A model generated the notes under the pieces. That model worked only from the letters and a program-made list of their open reading frames with translations, was not told the DNA's origin and did no database searches. Shown here in pieces: positions 36,540 through 49,242 of a stretch of DNA of 64,000 bases. Origin of the DNA: Acanthopleura granulata (lineage: Eukaryota > Mollusca > Polyplacophora > Chitonida > Chitonidae); assembly GCA_016165875.1 (NCBI GenBank), contig JABBOT010000001.1, positions 12,894,540-12,958,539 of the forward strand, in the 5' to 3' direction. How positions within the stretch are numbered: the stretch's first letter is position 1; every line of letters starts with the position of its first letter. The position numbers and the translations under genes are program-made.

Positions 36540-36765
36540 ATTAAAAAGAAATAGCAATCCGTTAAAACGGATTAGTAATCCATTAAAGCGACTTATTAAA
36601 TCGTTAAAACGGATTTGCTATTCCGTAATCTGAACTAGTAATCCGTTAAAACGACTTATTAAATTGTTATAACGGATTAGTAATTCGTTAAAACGGAATA
36701 GTGGTCCGTTTTAACGAATTAGCCGAACACATTTTTTTATTTACAGTGGCACCAATGGTCTTCCG
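36540..36765. repeat. Right terminal inverted repeat with palindromic subrepeats
   Basis: Reverse-complement partner of 26536-26750. It contains repeated ccgttaaaacggattagtaa and cgacttattaaatcgttaaa and ends ttacagtggcaccaatgg, then tcttccg. Confidence 0.88.
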
Positions 36766-37202
36766 TATGTATGTTATTGGTTGTAAAGGTTTTAGCGAGG
36801 TTGTACGACTTACTATGACCCTATAGCCGAGGCTCGTTGGCTTGTCGTCTATAATTCAAATAATAGCAGTCCTATTATAAAAGTATACATAGTATGCGAA
36901 TGTAATAAGCGAACCAGTTTAGAAAATCTCCAGAAAATAAAAAAAAGCAAAGAAATGCAGAAAATATGTCAGATCCGGGACTGTAATATAGGCGTATATG
37001 TGATCCGTCCTGTTAGTCCCAGGTTATATCGACCACTTGGCGGCTTTGGCCCTTTTTGTTGGAGATTTTCTTTCTCACTTCTTCGAACTTTGAAGATGAG
37101 GCGCTTTATGATTCGCTTAATTCATCCTTAAAATCTGGCTTATAATGGCCTACGTCTTAGCGGTTGTCTGCATGAGCACTATTCGTTATTAGTTAAAGCG
37201 TT

Positions 37203-37203
<1 letters not shown>

Positions 37204-37274
<71 letters not shown>
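37204..37274. repeat. (TA)n microsatellite, ~70 bp
   Basis: An uninterrupted TA run about 440 bp outside the right end of the large transposon. Length may be unreliable in an assembly. Confidence 0.97.
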
Positions 37275-37275
<1 letters not shown>

Positions 37276-37612
37276 CGTTGGTGTGTGTTAATTGTGACAA
37301 CACCCTTCAATCGAACAGTCGTTTAACAAGCTTATAAGAACGATCATGAGGGCCCATCGTGCCGAGACCTAATTGAAAATATACATAAACATGTTGGAGG
37401 AAGATGCCCGAATAGCCATGGCGAGAAAACCCGGTCACTTTTAATATAAAACACTAATTATCATTATTCGCCAAAAGTTTGCTAGTAGTTGTATAGCAAG
37501 CTCCAGGAAGGCAGGTCTGTGACTTTATAGACTGGATTTCTCCGCTTGACGCATTGGCCCTCACCAGTTATGAAGTGGTACATGCATATAGGAAGATAAA
37601 TTATCGGTATTT

Positions 37613-37900
37613 ATTATGGAAGCCGGATGAGTACATCTCGTTCCGCGCCTCGCGTGTCGAGATCAGAGGCACGCGGACAGTGCATACCGTTCTCCTGCCT
37701 CGAATCCCGACCAACGAGACGCGGGACAAGGGCGTTACCATTCGCGCGCGGACGGTGACCGCCCTCGTCCCCTCGTGTCGCTCCCCGCGAGTCGAGACCC
37801 GCAACTGGACGACAGCACAAATCGAGCGGGAATGGTTCCGTCCTCGTGCCGCGGGTCTCGGAAGCACGGAACGAGATGTCCTCACCTGGATTCCATAGCT
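37613..37900. mobile_element. GC-rich foldback element, ~285 bp
   Basis: The ends are imperfect inverted repeats: left ATGGAAGCCGGATGAGTACA then TCTCGTTCC; right, read on the other strand, ATGGAATCCAGGTGAGGACA then TCTCGTTCC. The interior is far richer in GC and CpG (many cgcg) than the flanks, and it stays open in frames on both strands (114 and 94 codons). No protein family is recognised. A miniature inverted-repeat transposon is the simplest explanation; target duplications are not obvious. Confidence 0.65.
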
Positions 37901-37979
37901 TAATAAAATGTCTAAAGTGTCTAAAAAAATATTTTGGTATGCAAAATAAATAAATTGTAATATAAAGGTGAACGGAAAT

Positions 37980-37980
37980 T

Positions 37981-38019
<39 letters not shown>

Positions 38020-38265
38020 TTTGATTGGTGTTTTACGCCGTATTCGGGAATATTTCACTCATACGACTGCTGCCAGTATTATGGTGAGAGGAAGCCGGGC
38101 AGAGCTCGGGGGAAACCCATAACCATCTGCAGATTGCTTGCGGATCTTCCCCTGTACGGCCGGAGAGGAGGCCAGCGTGAGCTGGACTTGAACTCACATT
38201 GGTGAGAGGCACTGGTTTATTACTTCGCGCTCGTGAGCTAACACCCTCGGATACCGAGGCCCCTT
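37980..38265 (-). mobile_element. Full-length SINE family A
   Basis: Reversed (aaat)n tail at 37981-38023, then tgattggtgttttacgccg, gaggaagccgggcagagctc, gtgagctggacttgaactca and the tRNA-like head ending gataccgaggcccctt. Confidence 0.92.
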
Positions 38266-40130
38266 AAATGCCTGGAACTGTCGATGGTCATACCGTTTCC
38301 AGTTGTTCCTAGTATTGACTTGATATTTGTCGATTAACAATTATTATTTATTTTGTTGGTACTTTATAAGGCTTAGCAGAATTTACCTGCATGACAATGA
38401 ATAAACAAGTAAGCTTTGTGAGTTCTATACTACATGCGTTAATATACAATCATGGCCTGGGTTGCACTGGCCTGGATGTCCTGGTGTTCTCACCTTACAG
38501 GACATGCGGGTCCACGGGAGAACTTATGAAGAATGGTTGCTCTCTAAAGAAAAAAAAATAATTAATATCTTGAGTAAATTGTTGTTTCAATAGAAAGACT
38601 AGCCAGCCTGGAGTTAGGTCGAACGCTCACATCGAATGGTTATTTCTTTTTTGAAAGTCTTAATGGGTGAGGAGAATACGATACCTGGAACGGGCTTCAT
38701 CAAATCCGCCTGACATCAATGTATAGTCTTCTATACTTAATGCGCCGCTTCCTGTTTCCAATAAGACTTACCCAGTTCCAACTTACACGTTGTATTGATG
38801 TACTGTGTGTTCAACAAGCAATTTAACCCCTGTTATAGCTATTGTCTCAGGGTGCAGTTATTCTGTAAATTGATGTTAGTAATCCTTAACAGATGGCATT
38901 GCGTAGGGTCCTCTTGAAGCCCACCCTGGATGGCTGTAGACTTCAATGCCTTAATCGATACGGCGAAATGGCATTAATTAATCCATACACATTCATTCAT
39001 TTGTTCAGAGAATCAAAGCTGAAAAGTTGTTCATTTTGTATTTTTACAAGGAACGATGCCCTTGGTATTGTCGAGGTGTAAAAACGAGTTTGTATCTCTA
39101 AACGAGAACAGGCGCAGACGCTTTAGAAACGTTTTCAGGCTTTGAGACTTTCGCCTCCCCTTACCCTCGCATATAGGCTGTGCCTTTTAAATTGTCGCCA
39201 AAGTTCAGATGTCTGCATGTAAAATCGCTCATAAATACCGAAATTACCCCCCCCCCCCACCAAAAAAAATACAATTGGCGTGTGGGGTCAAGCATGCTTG
39301 ACGGAAAGTCACACGAAATACCCAAACTGCGATCGATTTAACTCTAAACCTGTTTGTGATACTGCCTTATTTAAAATTGTTTTAAAGTTTTAGAATGATA
39401 TAATTTTAATAAATGAAATGTACCTTGCCTGTTTTAGCTATATGATCTCTTGACAGTGTGATTTTAGATTTAAATGTTAGGAAATTATAACGCAGTAAAA
39501 CGTGGGCTTTTTTACCGTTGGAGTTCGTTAGTTCAATTTTAGTTCAATTGAAGGGAGTGGGTTGCTATGGTAAAACAAATTACTCTTCACCGTTGCCCAG
39601 CATGGCTCTGTTTTTGACCCGAGGTAATATGTTCCTGATGTCGAAAACAAACTTATTGAGTTTAACATTATGAAGTGGCAACGTTTTTTTTTTTAACAGT
39701 GTTTTCTCTGCAACAGTATGGATGTCCAACATGTAAATGTGTTGAGCTTGAGGTGATACATGTCAATCTGTACAGGCAAGTTTGATAGCCAGTATTTTAC
39801 CCATACCTAAATATATCCCACAAGTTAACAAATACAGACTGTGTATGTGTATGAAATGTATACATACGGTGTTAATAACAGTGACCGGCAAGTTCAGAGA
39901 CTTAACTAAAAAGATATGAATAACGAAAGGGGACTGAAAGAATTCCAAAGGAAGAAGATGTAACAGCAATAACTATTCATAAATATTTTATTAATACAGT
40001 GATAAAGGACGTTTTTTAAACGTTGGCGGTTGTAGACATTATCACAAGTGACAGGTTGAATGAATCACCTGATTATGAGCTCAATGGAATAAATCAATCA
40101 GACAATAGTGACTTTGGCACAATTCATTCG
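38266..40130. other. No gene recognised
   Basis: No coding segment, RNA gene or array that I can support. A run of ten C residues followed by A-rich sequence at about 39247-39270 is the only simple-sequence feature. Confidence 0.5.
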
Positions 40131-40139
40131 CGTAATGTT

Positions 40140-40985
40140 ATAAGAATACATATCCGGCTTAGAAATCTGATTCGACATCGGAGTATATAGATGTACTTTA
40201 CGCAATGTTACGGAATTAAAACAACATACTTAGAAATCTGTTTCAACATAGGAGTATATACTACACCTAATGTTACACGATTAAACGACACACTGATAAA
40301 TCTGATTCTCGATAAGGGCTATAGGCCTACATGCTATACATAATATTACGGGATTAAGACGCCATACTGAGAATCTGATTCGACATAATTACTGGCATAT
40401 ACTACACGCAACATTGCAGGATTACGGTGACATTTCCCTTAAACCTGATCCAACACTGGAGTATACACTACATCTCATATCACGATGGCAAGGTGACATT
40501 CTCTTTAAGGCTGATTCGACATTTAAGTATACCCCTCACGTGATTCTAGCCTACCGGTATTTCACCAGTTACATTGTCCGGCGTGTGTAGACCTACTTCA
40601 CTATCTCTAACAAGTAGACCTCTATTAATGTCCAATATGTAGGCCTACTTCACTGACCAAAACGTAGACTTGCTTCACTGTCCATTGGTTTACTTCACGT
40701 TCAAAGAGTAAACCTACTTCATTGTCCAGTATATGTAGATTTACCTCACTGTCCAATGTATAGGCCTACTTCACTATCCAAAAGCAATCTTGTTTCACTG
40801 TCCTTATGGCTAAATTCGCTGCCGAATACATGTAGAAATACTCCGCTGTCAAATAAGTAGACACACTTGTCTGTCTAGTGTACAGGTCTATTTCACTATC
40901 CAGAACAGAGACTTGCTGCACTGTCTGTATGGCTACTTCACTGTCAGCAATACATGTCGACGAACTTCACTGTTCGGGGTACAGA
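40140..40985. repeat. Two diverged minisatellites
   Basis: At 40150-40530, units of about 80 bp carry gaaatctgattcgacat followed by gagtatatactacac. At 40560-40985, units of about 40 bp carry aggcctacttcactgtccaa. From 40986 to 42340 I see no gene. Confidence 0.7.
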
Positions 40986-42344
40986 CATTTGTACTACAGG
41001 TATTGAAGTTGATTCGCTGATATGTGAGTACAATGTGGACAGGCCTTTATGGACAGAATGGTAAGGGGATGGTAGATACGCCTTCGTTGTGAGTATAGCA
41101 CTATAGATATATGGTTTACCCATACTGTGTCCAAGCTACTGCAGACTAAGACTAGAGGCCGACTACCGGCGACATCAAACCTATGGGTATTTGACCAAGC
41201 CGATATACATGTGTGTCCCATTTCCCCGCGAGACAGTTGCCAAAATCAATATCAACAATCTTATCCCAAAAAGAATACATAATTAACTGAATATATTTAG
41301 ATTTAAGGCTACTTAAGTTAAATTTGCATGTGCAAGACACATAATAAAATCGCTTTCAAAGCCTTGAAACATCTTTTAGAAATAGTAAGTCTTTCGATAA
41401 AACTGTTAAAGTCTTAAAAAATATTCACATAATAAAATTAAGATGCGTAGATGAAAATCAGCAAATCTAAACAGGAAAAACAAACGATAAATACATATAT
41501 ATGTTAAAAACAGAAAAAGTAAGCTAAAGTTTTGCATCGATTGGGTAGTGCTGGTCTGGTTGCATCATAGCTAACACAACACCGCAGAAAAAGACGCGTA
41601 GGCTACACGTAACACGCTAACGCAATATAGGCCCTCTGTCTGTGGGTAAAATATACAAGTAAACGAACGTGTTATAGCGATAGATGCAATCAATGAAAAC
41701 CTTCCATATTATCGTCAGATATGTATAGGGCAACTAAATTACAAACACGTTATGTTGCGGTTTGCTTATAATTAAATAGAACAATTTCTCTATATACCAG
41801 TGTAAGTTTTATCATTCTCGCAGCACCTTCCTTACAGCAATCGAAGCACAACCGAACGAGTATGCCTGTTTCACGAAAACGACGTGACGCCATTTTGCAC
41901 ATGACGTCATGCCGTGATTGCGACAGTTTCCAGACAACCGTGACTATTAATGCCGTGAGGTCTCTCAATTATATGAAGGTTTTACATCTTGACAGCATCG
42001 TGCTATTTATATATCCCAAACGTACTTCAAGGAACCATCACTTCGAAGTATATGTAATAATTCCATCACATGTACCATAAGGTACGCAAAATCTTTCATC
42101 ACATCCCAATAAATCTGTAACTTTCATCAAATTTCTTATGTACATGTATATTTCATAACATATCAATAATTATATGGGTAACAAATTTATCACATTTGCA
42201 GGTGCATGACAATTTCATTAACGGCAAGGATTTATGTAAATTTCAAGTCATTCCAGTTTATCTGTTGGCCTACCACTATTACATTAGTGAGTATGACCCG
42301 GAAGTAATCAACTCTTTAAGCGCATAGGGGTAACTACCTCATTC

Positions 42345-42600
42345 ATTTATTTATTTATTTTATTTGTGTTTTACGCCCTAGTCAAAAATATTTCCCTTAC
42401 ACTAGGGCGGCCAGCATTATGGTGAGAGGAAAGCCTGCAGAGCCTGGGAGACACCCACGGCCTTCCTCTGGTTGCTGGCTGACATTCCCACGTACGGCGG
42501 CAGAGAAAGCCAGTATGAGCTGGACTTGAACTCACAGCGACCGCATTGATGGGAGGCTTCCGGGTCATTGCACAATCACAACCTACATGGGCGGGACAGT
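42345..42600 (-). mobile_element. Full-length SINE family A
   Basis: Reversed tail, then gtgttttacgccctagtcaa, gccagcattatggtgagagg, gtatgagctggacttgaact and a tRNA-like head. Confidence 0.9.
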
Positions 42601-43039
42601 ATACGCTAATATTCACACTTTTCACACGCTACGTTCCGAGGTACAGTATAACATTCCCTGCACAGTGTTTCGGCTCGCTATCCATCCCTGGTAATACTGA
42701 ACATTTGTGTGCGATCGTGCCATAGCAGCCATTTAAAGTACGCTCACACTCCTGAACGGCCGGATACCATTTTATATACATAGCACCATTTTGATCATCA
42801 TATGGATGAAGTCAACTGAAGGATGAACATGTACACTGTTCTGTAGTGAGATGTGATGTATGATGAGAAGACCAACAACGCGTGTTAAAAACACTTTGCA
42901 AAATGGGAGCAAAACCTGACAACACTTCAGAAACAGTGGGTGGCAAAGGCCTGAGACCGCTTATTCAAAATAACTGCCATTGATGTGGGAAGATTGTGAG
43001 CAAAATGAACATTAATGAGGAAATCAAACTTGACTATAC

Positions 43040-43535
43040 TGTAATTTACATGGCGAAAATAAAGTGACAATGCAATGAAGTAACGTGACAACCCTGTAAA
43101 AACAACCGGGCAATTCTGCAAACAACGTGACAATTATGCAAAATAATGAGAAAATTCTGCAGTGTAACTTTACAATTCTGCAACATAAGGTGACAATTCT
43201 GTAAAATAACGTGAAAATTCCACAGCATAACGTCAATATTCTGCATAGGTAATGGGACAATTCTTCAACACAACGTAACAAGTCTGCAGTTTAACGCGGA
43301 AATTCTGCAATATAACAATGCTGACAATAAACTGGGACAATTATTCAAAATAACGTTACAATTCTGCAATATAACATGAGAATTCTGTAGATCAAAAGTT
43401 CTCAAGCACAAGGTTAAAATTCTGTTACAAAACCTAACAACTCTGCAAACATAACGCGACAATTTTGCACCATAACGTGATATATCGACAAAATAACGCG
43501 GCAATTCAGCAAAATAACGTGACAATTCTGCACAA
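43040..43535. repeat. ~21-bp minisatellite (ataacgtgacaattctgcaa)
   Basis: More than 20 diverged units of ataacgtgacaattctgca. It lies about 430 bp downstream of the ADAR stop codon. Minus-strand open frames of 85 and 104 codons here are repeat-derived. Confidence 0.88.
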
Positions 43536-43961
43536 AAGCACTTAGAGCTGGACGATGCAGCGATAAAATCGCGTATCACCGTGGCACTGGTTTTAGGTAT
43601 AGTAATTCAGATGGTACAAGGTGATTCGTTGTTTGTGGTAAATCCATGAAATCGATCAAATAAACTATATGTGTGAAAAATAAACCAAATAAAAACATTA
43701 ATTTCCTTCCAACTTATACAAAGTCTTTGGAATGTATAGAGGGTCGGAGCAATTGTCCCAAAACAGCAAGACTTTACTGTTCAAGATATGGTAGAGAAAC
43801 CTTGACCAGGGAACCTGTAAGCCAACTGACGCTAGCCAGCTAAAAATCAGTCCACTCGCAGCCAGCTTAAAGGCAAAGCACCAGTACCCAACTTATAACC
43901 ACTGCATCAGCAGCCGGCTTAAACCAATGCAACACCAACCAACTTATAACCAGTACATCAG

Positions 43962-46900
43962 CTACTGTTGTCTCAAAGGCTCATGTTGAGCTGTGAGTTC
44001 CTTGTCCTCTACAGTGAACGAATCGATTTCATCCGGTAGGTGAATCCAAGGGCCGTAACCTAGATCAAACAAACGACGTATGAACATCATCTTGGCCGCC
44101 TGGTAATCGGTGGCCTTCTCCTTGCCCAATAAATAGTTATCTCCCTGTACAGGAAAAGGTCGTCGGCTTCTGCGACTAATCTCCATGAAGTGGGAGTAAA
44201 GAGCCAGTTTACACACACGTGACATCGTCTCTGGACCTTGTCTGAAAGACATACACAGCATTAATCACATCGGACACCAGACATGACTACGGCACATTAC
44301 TTTCCGACACATACCACTTCTCCTTCCCCAACTTATCCTGCTTAGGCTTCCGCTACAACCCTTCCCAAAACTTACCGCACAAGCCTTTCTCAGACTTACC
44401 CCACAACCCTTTCTCCAGATTCACAGTATCCCACAACCCTCAGTCACCCCACAACATCCAGAGTCCTCACAACCCTCAGATTAACCCATGCAACTCTTTC
44501 TCCAGATTTACAGTAACCCACAACCCCCAGATTTATCCCACGACCCTTTACGCAGACTTACACCACAACCATTTTCCCCGGACTTACTCAACCCCGTATC
44601 CCCCGATTTACCTCACAATCCCCGGACATTGCTCAACAATCTCTTAATTACCCTCCCAGCATTTCCTCTGGACTTACAATGCTTCACAACCGCCAAGCTC
44701 CCACAACCCATAATCCTACTCCAAATTCCTTCTCCAGACTTACAGTGTTCATGACCTTAACAACCCAAGATTTACCCTACAAACCAAGGCTTACCCGACA
44801 ACCCAAGGCTTACCCTACAAACTAAGGCATACCCTAACAACCCGAGACTTATCACACAACCCAAGACTTACCCCACGACCCTTTCTCCGGACATGCCGTC
44901 CACCACCTCTACGGTCGTGTCGCCCTCACACCAATTAATGCTGTACTGACGAGAGTTCGGAAGGTCGTAGACTTCTGACGAGCTGTTTGTAACGCTGCCC
45001 ACTACTGGATGATTTATTCTGTATAAATTAGGAAGGTACTTTCCTACTGGCTCGATGTCCTCAGTTTCTAGTCTCTTGGAGACAGCCCTAGGTAAATGTC
45101 GAAGTTGTTGCCCTCGAAAACTTCCTGGGAATCACGAAGCAAACGATATATGTTTTAGCCCATTTTCGGAGTTCACTCTCCCAATACACATTCATGGCGA
45201 CATGAACCTGTTTTTATGACATGAAGTATGTGAAGTAAACCAATATCCAAAGTCAAATTCTCAAAGTTTCTCAACAGCTTCATTAATAAAATTAGCATTG
45301 TGATCTCTTGAAAATCTATACAATTTTAACCCAAGATAGTTACCATGAAATAGAAGTAGCCAATGTCTCCAGTAATAGCGGAAAGACATAGGCCTTCGCT
45401 TCTAACATCGTGAAAGAACTTCCATACATTGCCATGTATTGTACCCTATGATGGCGATTTAGTTACTTATGATAGTGCGAACTCACCAACTGTGATGGAG
45501 GTCAGGTAGATGGGATCTAGCAGCCGACTGAGCAGCGCCCCCTGGACGCCCAGCACATTCCAGCGGCAGATCTTGTCCGAGCAGGTCATGACCCGGAGTC
45601 GCTTGTCGCCCGTCTGCAGCTGGCTGAAGCTTGCCTCGTCTGGCTCCGAGGTGCACGGGATGGCCCCTTCCCCTGAGAGAGCAGGACACACAGTTCCATG
45701 TGTATTTATGTATGATTGGGTTTTACGTCGAACTTAACAATTTTTCAGTCATATGACGACGAGGAGTCCTTAGAATGTATAGATTTTCTTTGTCTTCTTG
45801 TGGCAGGGCGAGCCCATACCGCCAAAGCGCTGCCGTCACTGGAACATCATGCCGTAGACACCACACAGTCCACATTATACTGACCACTGGACGAACATTC
45901 TTGTTTCCTAATTGCTCTAACCTCTCAGTGTTGAGCGCCAAGCGAGGCAGCAACAAGTACCATTTTAAAGTCTTTACTATGACCCGACCCGTGATTGATC
46001 ACAGATCACCCGACCTTAGATTAACGAAGTCGATAGCGACCATTCGTGCTTTCGTCCTTTCTAATGATTATTTACACCAGAAAATAATGCGCAAAGACGA
46101 AACAAAGAAAGGACGAAACAAAAGTGCGAGGCATGAGTGCGCCCGGACGAGGCATAAGTACGACAGCACATAACAAAAGTAGGACAGGGCGAAGCGAAAG
46201 TAAGAAAGTGAGAGGAAAAACAACTAGGGTTTGTCATTTCGCTCTTTCGTGCTTTCGCCTCTCTCTTTCGTATTTTTGTTTCATCCTTTTGTTCTTTCGA
46301 TTTTTCCTTCATGTAAAAACACAAAAGAGAGAAACAACCAAAGATTGTGCACGGTATTGGCTTCGATGCTACGTCAATGATCTAACCACCATGCCACTTA
46401 GGCGGTCCATACAGGCATGCTAGTAGGCACTCTCAACACGAAAGTAATCATTACGTAATCTGCAACTCACCATACATGGTAGCACTGCACAGAACTTGTG
46501 GAATGCACCCAGTTATATTTATTGATTTGATTGGTAATGTACACCATAGCCAAGAAAGATCTCTCTTACACGACGGCGGCCATCATTACAGCGGGAGGAA
46601 ACAGACCTCAAATTAAGTTGTATATAACAATCTTATTCGTGCAGAGATTAAATAACTGGATATAAAAGTGTTTGACTATTTGATTCACTGATTGGTTGAA
46701 ATGCAGGTCTGCGGGACGTACCGTCTTCCATGATGGTACGGAGAAGCCCCTGTCTTCTCATGGCTCGCATCTTCACCGGATTGTTCCTGTGAACAGTGAC
46801 AGGGTATATCTCATTCCGTACAATAGTGGGGTCATTTACTGGTACGTAAGCTTTGGGGTCAGTGCCAGGTCATATCTATACGGATACACCGTGTGGTTAC

Positions 46901-49242
46901 TCACTGCATCACTGTGGGACCATCATAGAACTGCCACACAGAACACTGCTTTGTTTCTGTGCCTTGGCAACTGACTGTGTCTCTGTGGTAATAATATGGA
47001 AATATCAAACAGTATGCTGCTTTGTTTTTGCGCCTTCTGTGCGGTGGTAGCTGACTGTGTCTCTGGGAATGTCACACGGTATGCTCCTTTGTTTTTGTAC
47101 CCTAGACATGCGATACATTACGTTCCGGAGCCACATAGCCACGGCTTTGCCGTATTTGGCTATTCATTTTGTGGATGAGTAATTCGAACAAAACAATTTG
47201 TGAGAGTGGATTTAGATTTGTTGTCCTTTAATGTACGACCAAGTCCGAACAGGTAGCCTAATTATCATCGAAACATATGACAACTGATGTATAAAAAAGT
47301 CGAATGTTAAAATGTCATCATTTTCTAATTGCCATGATCACACAACACGCTAAACGTGTAAAGCATGAGTGCCAACATCATAAAATGTTACACTGAATAC
47401 CGATTGTTTATAGGTGGTGAAAAAGTCTACACAACACATTTTCTGCGCATGATATAAAGTGTTAAATTTCTCAGTTCACCTAACATTTTATTGTTTTACA
47501 TCCGCCACTGCCAAAATGTTGTATTTTATATTATTAAAGTTTAGATATACATAGCATTTGAGTTTTAAGACCGTAGGCTGTAACGTAAAAAGATAACTCA
47601 TCAACATATCAAATATGTCGTCAGATGCCCAGATTTGGGACAGAAAATTCAGGCTTCATTTTTAACTCCCCCTGACGTGGAGTTTGATGAGTTACCTTTA
47701 CTGAGAACATAAAACTTACGATATGTCTATGAAAGCGGAGGCGTCCCCGCATGGCGGCCGGGAGATGTAGAGATGGACAGACACTTCTGATTTCAGCTTC
47801 AGATTGCCACTCCTACTTTTCTCAAATATGTCCGTGTGGCCTCCCCTCAACTGGTTGTATAGGTATCTGGATGGAGACGGGAAATTGAGAGCTGGCTAAG
47901 ACCCGTATGATCACACCATTAGAACAGAGATGTTACTTAATAACAGAGGGTTAAATCATACAGTGTCGTTGACCTACTTCATAAAATTTTCATGTACAAT
48001 CGGGCACTCGTAAAACTCCTTCCCGCCTTTAACTAAGCGGTCCAAAGCTGTGTGCTCCTTTGTAGTTTCCACGCAGAACATCACACGTTTAGGTACATGT
48101 GTGCATACAAAACACTTACGTAGTACACAAGAACTGCAGAATCACACCAAGAAATAATGCGCCTTTACTGCGATTTGGACCCTTCTGCGTAGTCCATCAA
48201 TCTCCCATTCATAAAGCGCCTGAGATGAGATTTGCCTTCTACTTACTTACTTCTAATATTTTATTCGTACCTGTACGATGCTTTTCTGGCTTATAGAAAA
48301 GCGAAACCGACCAGAGCACGAATAAAACCACTGACAAGTCCCTAATACACCTCCTGACCCAAGGCAACAGCCAGGCCAGAGGAAGTTGCATCCCGTCATG
48401 CAGCCTCATTGGTCCAAGGTCATCTAGGACACACGGCTTTGGTGGTCTGCTCTATAACGTTTACCGTGAAATACCCTTGAAGCATAAGGACACTTATAGG
48501 GACACTTGGCTAATGCAGCTGAGGAACATCAATCTCGTTTATCTGAACTGTTAATAGGATACGGCTGAGAGTTGTCAGGCACCGACTCTGACTTCCTTCC
48601 TGCCGTACTAGGGATGATAGTTTTCAGCCCAGCTGATTTTTGTTTTATGTTGATTTTTCATTCCTTTCATAAGTAGGTCACCAAAAATGCGCCACAGTGA
48701 CATACCTGCTCTTTTCAGCAGAGACAAACCTTACATCTTACCGCAAGAACCCCCTCCTGGCGATCACCTCCGCGTGTGAATGATGAACCTTTTTACCGTC
48801 GCTGGTCAAATGTTTACCCAGAATGCATCGGTTACCTGTGTGTAAAGAGTTGAAAAATCAGAGTAAAAAAGTTCACCTTCACATAGATGTATAGCTGGTA
48901 AGACCGATGATTGACTACTACAACACTCGGATTCAACAATCTGTATGCTGTTGTGTGTAATTTCATGTTGGAAATATAGGGATGGGCCTATGCTGCAATT
49001 GCTCACTAGAAGGGTGGGAGATGGCGAGAAATTGGTGGGTGACTGGACGTACCGGTGCCCAGGCTAACGACCGTGCCTGGGTGATTCCTGCCTCTCTTCA
49101 CAATGATGGTGGCCAGAACCTTCTCTTTGACGAACTTATCTCGCTGAGCGTCTTGTATAATCTCCAGGATCCGGTGACTAAGCGCCGCCACGTAATCTTC
49201 CCACGACGCCGACTCGTTCAGGGTTTTCTTGAGGTCGGTCGA
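43962..49242 (-). CDS. ADAR: ADAR exons 9-15: adenosine deaminase domain
   Basis: Exon 9 carries [18 protein letters not shown] and VVSLGTG; exon 10 [13 protein letters not shown] and [14 protein letters not shown]; exon 11 [16 protein letters not shown]; exon 12 a short basic link ([13 protein letters not shown]); exon 13 EGAIPCTSE and [18 protein letters not shown]; exon 14 [10 protein letters not shown] and [16 protein letters not shown]; exon 15 [30 protein letters not shown] and PWIHLPDE, ending RQQ. All exons were placed by splice phase and homology to the ADAR deaminase fold. The length of about 400 residues is normal for the family. Confidence 0.92.

Larger units (their letters stand above)
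26536..36765. mobile_element. ~10.2-kb DNA transposon with long terminal inverted repeats, IS3EU-like (inferred)
   Basis: The two ends are inverted copies: left GGGAAGCCCATTGGTGCCAC and, read from the opposite strand, right CGGAAGACCATTGGTGCCAC, followed in both by CTG, an A-rich run and ATGTGT. Similarity extends for about 200 bp. TATGTA sits immediately outside each end (26530-26535 and 36766-36771), either a 6-bp target duplication or part of the terminus. Inside are a decayed DDE integrase-type transposase near the right end (- strand) and a decayed HECT/G2E3-like gene (+ strand), plus younger insertions: a Penelope-like element and SINEs. Assignment to a named superfamily (IS3EU is my best guess, from the retroviral-type integrase with a 6-bp duplication) is inference. 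The copy is not autonomous. Confidence 0.85.

Noticed and set aside
37554..37898. Overlapping open frames on both strands in GC-rich DNA
   Set aside because: They coincide with a foldback element whose inverted ends explain the symmetry; no protein family is seen.
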